In this document: one piece after another, positions 51,604-60,929 of the stretch
Position numbering within the stretch: the stretch's first letter is position 1
How the letters are laid out: each line of letters starts with the position of its first letter
Assembly: GCF_900101685.1 (NCBI RefSeq)
Contig: NZ_FMZZ01000009.1
Coordinates: forward strand, 1 to 64,000
Reading direction: 5' to 3'
Length of the DNA: 64,000 nucleotides
Source: Actinokineospora iranica
GTDB lineage: Bacteria > Actinomycetota > Actinomycetes > Mycobacteriales > Pseudonocardiaceae
Notes under the pieces: model-generated
Seen by the model: the letters and a program-made list of their open reading frames with translations, nothing else
Told to the model about the DNA's origin: nothing
Database searches by the model: none
Translations under genes and position numbers: made by a program

Positions 51604-54384
51604 GTGGCGCACGTCGGCGTTCGTCTTGAAACAGGGGTTCGGTTCTGTGTGTTGGGGCCGGTGTGCGCGGCGGTGGGGGACCGCCTGTTGGTGCCGGGTG
51701 GGCCGGGGTTGCGTGGGCTGTTGGCGATGCTGCTGTTGGAGCCCAACCAGGTCGTGTCGGTCGAGAAGATCACGGATGTGCTCTGGGACCACGAGCCGCC
51801 CGCGACCGCGCGGACGATTGTGCAGGGGTATGTTTCCCGGCTGCGGCGTTGGCTGTCCACAGTGGACCAAACCGGGGCGACGGCGATCACGACCTGTGGG
51901 GCCGGTTACCGGCTCGACGTGGACGAGGCGCGGATCGATGTGGCGTTGGCGCGGGAGTTGCTCGCCAAGTCGCGGGGGCGGTCGGCGGTGGAGCGGGCGG
52001 AGTTGCTGGGGCAGGCGCAGGGGTTGTGGCGGGGGCCGGAGCTGTCCGACATCGGGGGCAGGGTGCGGGCGCCGGAGTTGGGGGAGTTGCGGTTGGCCGT
52101 CATCGAGGCGCGGATCGACGCTGACCTTGAACTCGGCAAGCACGGTGAGGTCATCGGGGAGCTGGCCGCGCTGGTGGACACGCACCCGTTCCGCGAACAC
52201 CTCGTCGGCCAGCTGGTGCTCGCCCTGTACCGGTTGGGGCGGCGGGCGGCGGCGTTGGAGATCTACCAGCGGTTCGCCCACCGGGCCGCGCGGGAGCTCG
52301 GCCTCGACCCGGGGCCGGGTCTGCGCGAGCTGCACAGCCGCATCCTGCGCGACGATTCGACGCTGCTCACTCCCACCCCCACCGACGTCATCACCCCGCG
52401 CGTCGGCGTGGTCACCCCGGCCGAGTTGCCCGCCGCGCCGTCCGGGTTCGCCGGGCGCGCGGACGACCTGGCCTGGCTGGACGAGGTGCGGGCGGGCGCG
52501 GACGGCACCGCTCCCGCGATCGCCGTGCTGGTCGGCCCGGCCGGGGTCGGCAAGAGCGCGCTCGCGACCGTCTGGGGCGCCCGCGCCGCCGACCACTTCC
52601 CCGACGGCAGGCTGTACGCGCCGCTGCGCGGTTTCGACCCCCGGCACGACCCGGTCGACCCCGCCGACGTCCTCGCCCGGTTCCTGCTCGCCCTCGGCGT
52701 CGCAGCAGAGCACGTCCCCGACGACGCCACCGACCGCGCCGCCCTCTACCGCTCACTGTTGGCCGACCGCCGCCTCCTGGTCGTCCTGGACGACGCGGGC
52801 GACTCCACTCAGGTGCGCCCTCTGCTACCCGGCGGCCCCGGCTCGATGGTGCTGGTCACCAGCAGACGCAGACTCGACGGCCTGGTCACCCACGGCGCCC
52901 ACCTCCGCGTCCTGGGCACCCTGCCCCAGGCGGAGGCCGAAGCCGTCATCGCCCACGCCGCGGGCCCACCCACTGGCGACGAGCACCCGCTGCGCGCCCG
53001 CCTGGCCGAACTCTGCGGGCACCTCCCGCTGGCCCTGCGCATCGCCGGAGCCCGGCTGGCCGTCAGTCCACAATGGTCACTCCCGGCCCTGGTAGCCGAA
53101 CTCTCCGACGAACGCACCCGCCTTGGCGCACTCCACGTGCGCGACGCGGAGACCGGCATCCGCGCCGCTCTAGACCTCACCTACCGCCGCCTGGACCCCA
53201 CGCACGCGCGAACCTTCCGCCTCTTAGGCGCGTTCCCCGGCCAATCGGTAGGCCCACACCTGGTCGCCGCGATAGCCGACCTACCCGTTCCCGAGGCCAG
53301 AGACCGCCTGCGCGCCCTGGCAGCCTCATTCCTGGTCACGGAAACCGACCACGACACATTCGACATGCACGACCTGGTCCGCCTTTTCGCCCGCGAATTG
53401 GGCGCAGGCGACCTGCTCCCCAAAATTCTGCGCTATTACCTGGTCGCCGCAGACGAAAGCCGCAGACATCTACACGCCCCCACCGACGACCTGATTTTCG
53501 CGGCCAGCCACCCCACTCTTCCCCGCCCCAGTATCAAAACCCGCGCCGCCGCCCTGGCCTGGTTCGAACGCGAATGGCCAAACCTCCTGGCAGTGCTCTC
53601 CGCGGCCGCCACCGCGGGCCACCACTCTCAAGTCTGGCAACTAACCCGCCTAGCAGGCGACTTCCGCGCCATCCACCCCCGCCGCGACGACTGGGAACAC
53701 ATCCTGCGCCGCGGCCTGGCCTCCGCCCAAGCCGCGGCGGACCCCCAAGGCCAAGCTTGGATGCACCTAAGCCACTGCGCCCTACTCGCCCGCTTCGATC
53801 AGGACCAAGAAACCCTGCCCCACGCCGAGCAAGCACTGACCATAGCCACCGAATCACACAACCCAAAACTGATGGCGACAAGCCTCAACACAATCGCCAA
53901 CGCCCGCTATACCCAAAAACGCTACCCAGAAGCGCAAGCCGCCTACACCAAGGCCCTGGACCTAGCCACCCGCGCAAACGACCCCCTAGGCGAGGCGAAC
54001 ATCCTCAATGACATCGCCCAACTACACCGCACCCTAGGTGCCACAACCGAAGCCGTCACCCAACAATCCAGAGCGGTGACCCTCTACCGAGAAATCGGCG
54101 ACCTAAGCCCCCTCGCCCTAGCCCTGGCCACCCTGGCCGACCTGGAACACGACCTAGGCCACCTAGACCAGGCAGAACAACACGCCCGCGAATCCATCAC
54201 CCTCGCCGAAGCAAACGCCCAAGACCTAACCGAAGCCTTCGCCCGCGAAATCCTGGCCCAAATCCTCACCACCCACGGCAACACCCCAGCCGCCCGCCGA
54301 GAACTAACCCTCGCCCTAGAGCTATACCGACTAGCGCAATCCCCCACAGCCAACGCGGTAGAAGCAACCCTGTCCGACCTCTGA
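51604..54384 (+). CDS. AfsR-type SARP transcriptional regulator
   Basis: About 926 residues. An OmpR-like winged-helix DNA-binding domain (FCVLGPVCAAVGDRLL to ITTCGAGYRLDVD) is followed by the BTAD domain (ARELLAKSRGRSAVERAELL to ARELGLDPGPGLRELH). Then NB-ARC: VLVGPAGVGKSAL (P-loop), RRLLVVLDDAGD, VLVTSRRRL and CGHLPLALRIAGARL, and a TPR array from about residue 700 (NTIANARYTQKRYPEAQAAY). SARPs activate antibiotic or siderophore-type clusters by binding direct repeats at promoters. GTG 51604 gives the usual N-terminus; an upstream TTG at 51541 adds a Pro/Gly stretch. One TTA codon at 53224. Its target is unknown. Confidence 0.93.
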   Translation: MAHVGVRLETGVRFCVLGPVCAAVGDRLLVPGGPGLRGLLAMLLLEPNQVVSVEKITDVLWDHEPPATARTIVQGYVSRLRRWLSTVDQTGATAITTCGAGYRLDVDEARIDVALARELLAKSRGRSAVERAELLGQAQGLWRGPELSDIGGRVRAPELGELRLAVIEARIDADLELGKHGEVIGELAALVDTHPFREHLVGQLVLALYRLGRRAAALEIYQRFAHRAARELGLDPGPGLRELHSRILRDDSTLLTPTPTDVITPRVGVVTPAELPAAPSGFAGRADDLAWLDEVRAGADGTAPAIAVLVGPAGVGKSALATVWGARAADHFPDGRLYAPLRGFDPRHDPVDPADVLARFLLALGVAAEHVPDDATDRAALYRSLLADRRLLVVLDDAGDSTQVRPLLPGGPGSMVLVTSRRRLDGLVTHGAHLRVLGTLPQAEAEAVIAHAAGPPTGDEHPLRARLAELCGHLPLALRIAGARLAVSPQWSLPALVAELSDERTRLGALHVRDAETGIRAALDLTYRRLDPTHARTFRLLGAFPGQSVGPHLVAAIADLPVPEARDRLRALAASFLVTETDHDTFDMHDLVRLFARELGAGDLLPKILRYYLVAADESRRHLHAPTDDLIFAASHPTLPRPSIKTRAAALAWFEREWPNLLAVLSAAATAGHHSQVWQLTRLAGDFRAIHPRRDDWEHILRRGLASAQAAADPQGQAWMHLSHCALLARFDQDQETLPHAEQALTIATESHNPKLMATSLNTIANARYTQKRYPEAQAAYTKALDLATRANDPLGEANILNDIAQLHRTLGATTEAVTQQSRAVTLYREIGDLSPLALALATLADLEHDLGHLDQAEQHARESITLAEANAQDLTEAFAREILAQILTTHGNTPAARRELTLALELYRLAQSPTANAVEATLSDL

Positions 54385-54603
54385 CCCCCAGATCCAACCC
54401 GCCCACCTGCCAGGCCGCACCGATGCCCGCCAGGTGCTCCACTCCATCGAGCAGACCCACCCAAGCCGGCCCCCGCAGAAGCCCGGCAAGCGCACGTTTA
54501 GCGAGCGGTTAGCCGACCATCCACCTCAGCCGGCAGTCTTCCACCGGCGCCCAACGGCGCCCACGGGCCGTGCTGGAGAACTTGGGGGTGCGCGGCCCGG
54601 CGT

Positions 54604-54639
54604 ACCGGCCGGCGCTTCTGGGGGAGTGTGCCGGCCGGT
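54604..54639. terminator. Hairpin between SARP and SGNH hydrolase genes
   Basis: ACCGGCCGGC (54604-54613) pairs with GCCGGCCGGT (54630-54639), 10 bp perfect with a 16-nt loop, between convergent genes. The rest of the 268-bp gap shows no gene. Confidence 0.65.
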
Positions 54640-54652
54640 CGTCTGTCCTGGG

Positions 54653-55441
54653 TCAGACGCTCGCGGTCCGGTCGTCCTCGGCTCGATAAGGCTGCAACTC
54701 CGGCCGCTTGGGCTGCAACCCGTCCCCCAGCGACTCGCCCATGAGCTGCCGCCGCACCCACGGGAGCAGGTGCGTGGTCGTCCAGTTCAGATCGTCTTGG
54801 CGCAGCCGCAGCCACGGTTTGCGTTCCTCGCTCGGCAGCGGCTCGCGCCAGTCCTCGTCCACCCGCACGCCCAGCACTTCGGCCGCGCGCAGCGCGATCC
54901 GCCGGTGACCCTCTGTGGAGAAATGCAGCCGGTCGTCGCACCAGGACCGCCGGTCGTGCAGCACGGTCATCGACCACAGGTCGACCACCCGCGCCGAGTG
55001 CCGTTCCGCGATGGCCCGCAGGTGCCCGTTGTAGATGGCCACCTTGCCGCGCACGCGCCGCAGCAGCGGCTGCACCTTGGGGTCCGGTCCGGTGAACACC
55101 AGGACCTCGGACCCGGCTGCCCGCAGCGCCACCACGGCGCTTTCGAACAGGGCGGCCACGTCGTCCACGTCGGTGCCCGGTGTGATGATGTCGTTGCCGC
55201 CGCCGCACAGGGTCACCAGATCGGGTTGGGCGGCGACCGCGATCGGCACCTGCTCGTCGATGATCTCTTGCAGCATCTTCCCCCGGAGGGCCAGGTTGGC
55301 GTACTGGAGACCGGGTCGCTGCCGCGCCATGGTCTCGGCCAGCCGGTCGGCCCAGCCCACGTAGTGGCCCTGGGCCCCCACGTCGCTCATTCCCTCGGTG
55401 AAGCTGTCCCCGATCGCGATCCAGCTGTCCCACCCATGCAC
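54653..55441 (-). CDS. SGNH/GDSL-family hydrolase
   Basis: 262 residues with block I AIGDSFTEGMSD (catalytic Ser), the glycine of LALRGKM (block II), GGGND (block III) and DRLHFSTEGH (Asp and His of block V). No signal peptide, so a cytoplasmic esterase or lipase. GTG 55441 has GAGGGGAGA 7 nt upstream. The substrate is unknown. Confidence 0.9.
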   Translation of the reverse strand: MHGWDSWIAIGDSFTEGMSDVGAQGHYVGWADRLAETMARQRPGLQYANLALRGKMLQEIIDEQVPIAVAAQPDLVTLCGGGNDIITPGTDVDDVAALFESAVVALRAAGSEVLVFTGPDPKVQPLLRRVRGKVAIYNGHLRAIAERHSARVVDLWSMTVLHDRRSWCDDRLHFSTEGHRRIALRAAEVLGVRVDEDWREPLPSEERKPWLRLRQDDLNWTTTHLLPWVRRQLMGESLGDGLQPKRPELQPYRAEDDRTASV

Positions 55442-55632
55442 AGCAGATCTCCCCTCAATCAGTTCCGTTGCCCACCACAACCAAACGCCCAGGATGCCGT
55501 GTCATTCCCCGTCGGCGCCAGGCGCCGGTCGTCGCAGCGTAGGGGTCGGAGGGGTGTTCAGACCAGTCGTTAACGTCAAGTCCGTGTGAGTAAGGGCTAC
55601 CTAACTCGCGCTTGTTGGGGCAGGCTGTCAGG

Positions 55633-56277
55633 GTGACCGCCCAGCCCGACTCCCTCTCCGCTCTCCTCGGCGGCAGAAGGGGCGCCTTGGACGCCACGGT
55701 GCCCCCGCTGGCCTTCGCCGCCGGGTGGCTGGCAGGCGACCGGATCGCCTGGGGCGCCGCCGCGGCCGTGTTCGCCGCCGTTGTCCTGGGCTCGGTGCGA
55801 CTGGCCAAGGGCCACAAGGTGACCGCCGTTGTCGGCAGCCTCACGGCGGTCGTGGCGGGCGCGCTCATCGCCCTGTACACCGGCCGGGCCGAGGACTTCT
55901 TCCTCATCCAGCTCCTGTCCAACGGCGCCAGCGCCCTCGCCTGGGCGGTCAGCATCCTCGTCCGCTGGCCCCTGCTCGGCGTCGTGGTCGGCCTCGTCCT
56001 GGGGCAGAAGGCCAGGTGGCGCCAAGACCCCGACCTCTTGCGCGCGTACGGCCGGGCGAGCTGGGTGTGGGTCTTCGCTCAGTACGTTCTCCGCACGGCG
56101 GTCTTCGCTGTCCTGTGGTGGTCAGGCAATGTGGTGGCTCTCACAGTCGCCCGGGTGGCCCTTTCCTGGCCGCTGGTAGCCGCGGTTGTCGCGGTCAGCG
56201 CCGTGGTCCTGCGCAAGTCCCTGCCCGCCGACCATCCGGGCCTACGCCACCCCCGCGTCCCCGCTCCCGTCACCTGA
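55633..56277 (+). CDS. DUF3159-like integral membrane protein
   Basis: 214 residues with about five to six hydrophobic segments, including WGAAAAVFAAVVLGSVRL, VVGSLTAVVAGALIALY and LVAAVVAVSAVVLRK. The block IALYTGRAEDFFLIQLLSNGAS and WVFAQYVLRTAV fit the DUF3159 family. GTG 55633 chosen; weak ribosome site. Its 3' end overlaps the convergent kinase gene by 36 nt. Confidence 0.75.
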   Translation: MTAQPDSLSALLGGRRGALDATVPPLAFAAGWLAGDRIAWGAAAAVFAAVVLGSVRLAKGHKVTAVVGSLTAVVAGALIALYTGRAEDFFLIQLLSNGASALAWAVSILVRWPLLGVVVGLVLGQKARWRQDPDLLRAYGRASWVWVFAQYVLRTAVFAVLWWSGNVVALTVARVALSWPLVAAVVAVSAVVLRKSLPADHPGLRHPRVPAPVT

Positions 56278-57153
56278 CGGCCGGGCGGCGTCGTCACCGA
56301 AGGCGTCGACGGCGGCGAGCCACGCCGCCCCCACCACCCCGTCGCGCGCTGCCAGCACCTCGTAGTCGCTCAACAGCTCGCGCACACGGTCGCCGACAGC
56401 CGTCCCCAAGACCGCCCCGGTCAGCACTACCGGCCCGTCCACATGGGCCGCCACGGCGAGGTCCGCCAACGTTTGCGCGGCCCGCTCGCGGATGTCCGCC
56501 GCCACCGGGTCGTCCACCGCGGTCACCAGCGGCGCGAACCGGGCCAGCCGCACCGGCGGCTCCCCGTTCACGGCCGTGATGAGCCGCGCGAACGCGTTGT
56601 CCGGCCCCTCGAACGCCGCCGCCACGACCGCGGCCGCCAGCGGCCCCGGCGGCCCGCCCGCCTGCAACTGCCGCAGCGTCGCCCGCACCGCCTCCCGCCC
56701 GATCCAGAACGCCGACCCCTCGTCCCCGAGCAGCCACCCGAATCCGCCCACGGTCTCCGCCCGCCGCCGCCCGACGATCCGCATGGCGATGGACCCGGTC
56801 CCGGCGATCAGGACCGTGCCGTCCTCGGCCGCGGTCCCGGACGCGAACGCCACCTCCGCGTCGGTCACCACCCGCGGCCGCAGCCGCCCCAGCTTCGCGT
56901 CGAACACCGCCGCGACCACCGGGTCGGTCAGCTTGGACGACCCCGCCATCCCCAGCACGCACCCGACGGCCGTGTGCTCGCCCAGCGCCGCGGCCACGGC
57001 CGCCGCGATCCGCTCGGCCGCCACGTCGGGCGGATGCGAGTTCGGGTTCCCGCCGCCGGATTCCCCGCGCCCCAGCACGCGCCCGCCCGCGTCGACCACC
57101 AGTGCCCGCGTCGACGTCCCGCCGACATCGATTCCCACCGCGACCTCGGTCAT
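56242..57153 (-). CDS. BadF/BcrA-type ATPase, N-acetylglucosamine kinase-like
   Basis: 303 residues of the ASKHA fold. Phosphate 1 is GIDVGGTSTRALVVD, phosphate 2 is VLIAGTGSIAMR, and GGFGWLLGDEGSAFWIGREA is the signature of GlcNAc-kinase-like BadF proteins. A C-terminal VVLTGAVLGTAVGDRV is the adenosine motif. Given the SIS protein and DasR-like regulator upstream it probably phosphorylates an amino sugar. ATG 57153 is preferred over GTG 57162. Confidence 0.88.
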   Translation of the reverse strand: MTEVAVGIDVGGTSTRALVVDAGGRVLGRGESGGGNPNSHPPDVAAERIAAAVAAALGEHTAVGCVLGMAGSSKLTDPVVAAVFDAKLGRLRPRVVTDAEVAFASGTAAEDGTVLIAGTGSIAMRIVGRRRAETVGGFGWLLGDEGSAFWIGREAVRATLRQLQAGGPPGPLAAAVVAAAFEGPDNAFARLITAVNGEPPVRLARFAPLVTAVDDPVAADIRERAAQTLADLAVAAHVDGPVVLTGAVLGTAVGDRVRELLSDYEVLAARDGVVGAAWLAAVDAFGDDAARPSGDGSGDAGVA

Positions 57154-57173
57154 CGACACCACCCGGCGGTCAC

Positions 57174-57189
57174 TACTCCATTTGGAGTA
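57174..57189. promoter_or_regulatory. 16-bp palindrome upstream of kinase gene
   Basis: TACTCCA, TT, TGGAGTA forms a perfect palindrome 21-36 nt before the kinase start, in an AT-rich patch. It may be an operator. It does not match the dre consensus. Confidence 0.55.
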
Positions 57190-57199
57190 ACATGGTCTT

Positions 57200-57233
57200 G
57201 CCCGCTCCGTTCAACCCCCTCGACGGAGCGGGC
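57200..57233 (-). terminator. Terminator hairpin after the SIS gene
   Basis: GCCCGCTCCGT (57200-57210) and ACGGAGCGGGC (57223-57233) form a perfect 11-bp stem with a 12-nt loop, about 120 nt past the SIS stop and before the kinase promoter. It suggests that the two leftward genes are separate units. Confidence 0.7.
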
Positions 57234-57350
57234 ACCTTCATTCCGGTTCATGATCGCCGCACGCTCCCGCCGCTCCGCCCCAACCACCGCGCCCTACCCC
57301 GGGTGCGCCGCGTATTCCCAGCGTAACGCCGGAACAGGCGGCCCAGCCGG

Positions 57351-58376
57351 TCATCGTGTCCTGGTGACCTTGCTCAGTCCGCGGGGCTGGTCCGGGTCCG
57401 CGCCCCTGGCCAGCGCGAGCCCCAGCGCCAGTCGCTGCACCGGCAGCACCTCCAGGATCGGCGCCACCTCCTCGGCCGTGCGCGGCACATCGATCCGCAG
57501 CCGCGCGGGCGCCGTCACCGCTGCCGATCCCACGGCTACGACGTCCGCCCCGCGCCCGGACACCACGTCCAGCACCTCGCCCATGGCCGCGCCGCCGCGT
57601 CCCTCGCTTACCAGCGCCAGGACAGCCGTGTCGGGGTCTACCGCCGCCACCGGCCCGTGCAGCAGGTCAGCCCCGCTGAACGCGCGCGCCGACAGGTAAC
57701 TCGTCTCGGCCAGTTTCAACGCCGCCTCCGCCGCCGTCGCCGACGAGTACCCCCGGCCCGTGGTGACCATCCGCCGCACGAACCGCAGCCGGGCGACCGC
57801 GTCGTCCACCGGTTCGGCCAGCGCCCGCGCGGCCAGGTCCCCGATTCCCGCGACGCACGCGCCCGTGCCGCCGCGGATCGCGTCCACCAGCAGGTACAGC
57901 GCCAGCAGGCTCGCGGTGTAGGTCTTGGTCGCGGCCACCGCCCGCTCCTGGCCCGCGCCGATGTCGACCGCGAACTCGGCGACTGTCGCCAGCGCCGAGT
58001 CCGGGGTGTTGGTCACCGCCACCGTCACCGCCCCGCGCGCCCGCGCGGCCCGGGTCGCCTCGACCAGATCGGGCGACCCGCCGCTCTGGCTGACCGTCAC
58101 ATACAGAACGTCGGTGAGATCCGGGGTGGCCCCGTACAGCGTCGTGGTCGACGGCGAGGCCGATCCGGCGGGCAGGTGCAACAGCACCTCGGTGAGGTAC
58201 TTCGCGTAGAGCGCGGCGTGATCGCTCGACCCACGCGCGGCGAACAGCGCGAACCGCGGCCGCCGCCGCACGACCCGCGCGGCCACGTCGGCGATCTCGG
58301 CACGCCGGGTGACGATCCCGGCCAGAACCCCGGGCTGTTCCGCGATCTCGGCCCGCATCAGCTCACCCTTGGTCAT
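57351..58376 (-). CDS. SIS-domain sugar-phosphate isomerase/deaminase-like protein
   Basis: 341 residues with two SIS domains: FALFAARGSSDHAALYAKYL and VTVSQSGGSPDLVEATRAA (SQSG loop) in the first, VTTGRGYSSATAAEAALKL and FSGADLLHGPVAAV in the second. This is the layout of GlmS-type isomerase domains without the glutaminase domain, as in AgaS or NagB-II glucosamine-6-phosphate deaminases. ATG 58376 has AAGGAG upstream. A dre-like site sits in its leader. Confidence 0.88.
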   Translation of the reverse strand: MTKGELMRAEIAEQPGVLAGIVTRRAEIADVAARVVRRRPRFALFAARGSSDHAALYAKYLTEVLLHLPAGSASPSTTTLYGATPDLTDVLYVTVSQSGGSPDLVEATRAARARGAVTVAVTNTPDSALATVAEFAVDIGAGQERAVAATKTYTASLLALYLLVDAIRGGTGACVAGIGDLAARALAEPVDDAVARLRFVRRMVTTGRGYSSATAAEAALKLAETSYLSARAFSGADLLHGPVAAVDPDTAVLALVSEGRGGAAMGEVLDVVSGRGADVVAVGSAAVTAPARLRIDVPRTAEEVAPILEVLPVQRLALGLALARGADPDQPRGLSKVTRTR

Positions 58377-58386
58377 CACCACTCCT

Positions 58387-58402
58387 TGAGGTCTAGACCA
58401 AT
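58387..58402. promoter_or_regulatory. dre-like DasR operator
   Basis: TGAGGTCTAGACCAAT shares the 10-bp core GGTCTAGACC and 12 of 16 positions with the DasR site ACTGGTCTAGACCAGT. It lies between the leftward SIS gene and the rightward DasR-like gene, so it could repress the SIS gene and autoregulate. Confidence 0.75.
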
Positions 58403-58511
58403 CTTACCAGCGCGGCCGTTCCACTGAGGGTGAACCAGTCGGGGTGTGATCGCGAGAACCACCCGGGGCAAGGCATTCTGTAGCTGTCGGGCAAGACTTC
58501 AGGAGGACGCC

Positions 58512-59264
58512 ATGCTGGAGATGTCCACGGCCGACGGGCCGGACACGGTGGCGCGCGCGCAGCGGGAGCCCAAGTACTGGGGACTCAAGCGGCACCTGCT
58601 CGACCTGCTCGGGTCGCTGCCGCCCGGTTCGCCCATCCCCACCGAGCGCTCGCTGGCCACCGAGTTCGACGTGTCCAGGACCACGGTGCGCCAAGCGCTC
58701 GCGGAGCTGACCGTCGAAGGCAGACTGCTGCGCGTCCAGGGCAAGGGCACCTTCGCCGCCGAGCCCAAGGTCGCCCAGCGGCTGCAACTGTCCTCCTACA
58801 CCGAGGACATGCGCGCCCAGGGCCGCGAGCCGTCGTCGAAGCTGCTGGAGGTCTCCGAGATCCCCGCCGAGGCCGACCTCGCCCGCCTGCTCGCCGTCCG
58901 CGCTGGCGCGAAAATCCTGCGCCTGCACCGCCTGCGCCTCGCCGACGGGGAGCCGATGGCCATCGAGACCACCCACTTGCCGCTGGGCCGTTTCCGCGGC
59001 CTGCGCCGCTACGTCACCGGCGGCGGCTCCCTCTACCAGGTCCTGCGCGAACGGTTCGACGTCGACATGGGCCACGCTGAGGAGACCATCGAGACCGCGC
59101 TCGCCGGTCCACATGAGGCGGAGCTGCTCGGCGCGGACGTGGGGATGCCGATGCTGCTGCTTTCCCGGCACTCGTTCGACACCGAGAAACGCCCGGTGGA
59201 GTGGGTGCGGTCGGTGTACCGGGGCGACCGGTACAAGTTCGTCGCGACGCTGAACCGCCCGTGA
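58512..59264 (+). CDS. GntR/HutC-family regulator (DasR-like)
   Basis: 250 residues, near DasR length. The winged-helix DNA-binding domain ([44 protein letters not shown]) is followed by a UTRA effector domain ending [14 protein letters not shown], where amino-sugar phosphates bind in DasR. ATG 58512 has AGGAGG 6 nt upstream. The neighbouring amino-sugar genes and dre-like site support a GlcNAc-related role. The stop overlaps the transporter start (GTGA). Confidence 0.92.
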   Translation: MLEMSTADGPDTVARAQREPKYWGLKRHLLDLLGSLPPGSPIPTERSLATEFDVSRTTVRQALAELTVEGRLLRVQGKGTFAAEPKVAQRLQLSSYTEDMRAQGREPSSKLLEVSEIPAEADLARLLAVRAGAKILRLHRLRLADGEPMAIETTHLPLGRFRGLRRYVTGGGSLYQVLRERFDVDMGHAEETIETALAGPHEAELLGADVGMPMLLLSRHSFDTEKRPVEWVRSVYRGDRYKFVATLNRP

Positions 59265-60757
59265 CCACGGCGGCGGCCGACATCCGCTGGGGCAGTCCGC
59301 CCGCCAGGGGTGTCCTCGCCACCACGATCCTCGGCTCGGGCATGGCGATGCTCGACGGCAGCGTGGTGAACGTGGCGCTGCCCCGCATCGGCGCGGAGCT
59401 GAACGCCTCGGTCTCCGGTCTGCAATGGATACTCGACGGCTACCTGCTGGCGCTGGCCTCGCTGATCCTCATCGCGGGCTCCCTCGGCGACCGCTACGGC
59501 CGCCGCCGCGTCTTCCTCGTCGGCGTCGTCTGGTTCGGCGCGGCGTCGGTCCTGTGCGGACTGGCGCAGACCACGGAGATGCTCGTCGCCGCCCGCGTCC
59601 TGCAAGGCATCGGCGGCGCGCTGCTCACCCCCGGCTCGCTGGCCATCCTCCAAGCGGTCTTCCACCGCGCGGACCGCGCCCGCGCCATCGGCGCCTGGTC
59701 CGGCCTCGGCGGCCTCGCCGCCGCGGCGGGCCCGCTGGTCGGCGGCCTGCTGGTGCAGGCGTGGTCGTGGCGGCTGGCGTTCCTGGTCAACATCCCGGTA
59801 GCCGTCGTCTGCGTGTGGCTGGCCCTGCGCTTCGTCCCGGAAACCCGCGACGAGCAGGTCACCGGCCACCCGGACGTCCTGGGCTCGGTGCTCGGCGCGC
59901 TCGGTCTCGCGGGCCTCACCGCGGCCCTGGTCGAAGCCCCGGTGCGCGGCGCCGACTGGCTGGTCCTCGGCGCGGGCATCGCGGGCGCGGCGGCCCTCAC
60001 CGCGTTCGTCATGCTCCAGCGCCGCCAGACAGAGCCGCTGGTGCCACCCACGCTGTTCGCCAACCACACCTTCGTCGTGTCCAACGCGCTCACGTTCGTC
60101 GTCTACGCGGCCCTGGGCGGCGTGCTGATGCTCATGGTCCTCCAATTGCAGACCTCCCTCGGCTACTCACCCACCGCGGCGGGCGTCGCGGGCCTGCCCA
60201 TCACCCTGATCATGCTGCTGCTCTCGGCGAGATCCGGCCGCCTGGCCGTCCGCCACGGCCCCCGCTGGTTCCTGGTGACGGGCCCCCTGATCGTGGCCGC
60301 CGGAATGCTTCTGCTCCTCCGCGTCGAACCAGGAGCCTCCTACCTGGGCGCCGTGCTCCCCGCGGTCATCGTCTTCGGCCTAGGCCTGGCGGTAGTCGTG
60401 GCCCCCGTCACAGCCACCGTCCTGGCCGCCGCCCCCGACCGCTACGCGGGCGTCGCCTCCGGCGTCAACAACGCCATCGCCCGCACCGGCAACCTCCTGG
60501 CAGTGGCCGTCCTACCGGCCGCGGCAGGCCTAACCGGCGCCGCCTACGCCGACCCGGTAGCCCTAACCGCCAGCTGGCATACAGCCCTCTGGATCTGCGC
60601 AGCCCTGTCAGCGGTAGGCGGCCTCCTAGCCCTCAGCATCCGAGACAACGTCTTGGCCGACACCGCCGCGACCACCACCGAGTCACCGCGCCCAGGCGAG
60701 TGCCTGCACTGCGGCGTGGAGGGCCCGCCGACCCACGCCGTGCCCGCGAGAACCTGA
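59261..60757 (+). CDS. MFS drug exporter (DHA2, EmrB/QacA type)
   Basis: 498 residues, 14 hydrophobic segments. [20 protein letters not shown] (motif D1 region), [16 protein letters not shown] (motif A) and the [14 protein letters not shown] / [13 protein letters not shown] (motif C region) mark a proton-drug antiporter. The C-terminus has a Cys-His stretch ([12 protein letters not shown]). It is translationally coupled to the DasR-like regulator. The substrate is unknown. Confidence 0.92.
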   Translation: MTTAAADIRWGSPPARGVLATTILGSGMAMLDGSVVNVALPRIGAELNASVSGLQWILDGYLLALASLILIAGSLGDRYGRRRVFLVGVVWFGAASVLCGLAQTTEMLVAARVLQGIGGALLTPGSLAILQAVFHRADRARAIGAWSGLGGLAAAAGPLVGGLLVQAWSWRLAFLVNIPVAVVCVWLALRFVPETRDEQVTGHPDVLGSVLGALGLAGLTAALVEAPVRGADWLVLGAGIAGAAALTAFVMLQRRQTEPLVPPTLFANHTFVVSNALTFVVYAALGGVLMLMVLQLQTSLGYSPTAAGVAGLPITLIMLLLSARSGRLAVRHGPRWFLVTGPLIVAAGMLLLLRVEPGASYLGAVLPAVIVFGLGLAVVVAPVTATVLAAAPDRYAGVASGVNNAIARTGNLLAVAVLPAAAGLTGAAYADPVALTASWHTALWICAALSAVGGLLALSIRDNVLADTAATTTESPRPGECLHCGVEGPPTHAVPART

Positions 60758-60929
60758 TCAGCGCCTCCCATCCACCAGACCCCCGGGCGGATACGGCAAG
60801 CGCCCACGCACATCGGACTGTTGATGTAAACGGCCAGTCGGCTTAATTCCATTCGTACGACTGCTTGAGCCGGAACCAATCGCGCTGAAGGTGCTAAGGT
60901 CAATCGTCTCGGATGCCTGGGGGGTTTCG

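Noticed and set aside
54421-54470. Similarity of a CTCCA-TCGAGCA stretch to the palindrome at 12568-12592
   Set aside because: Only a short partial match and no paired arm, so no second copy of the element.
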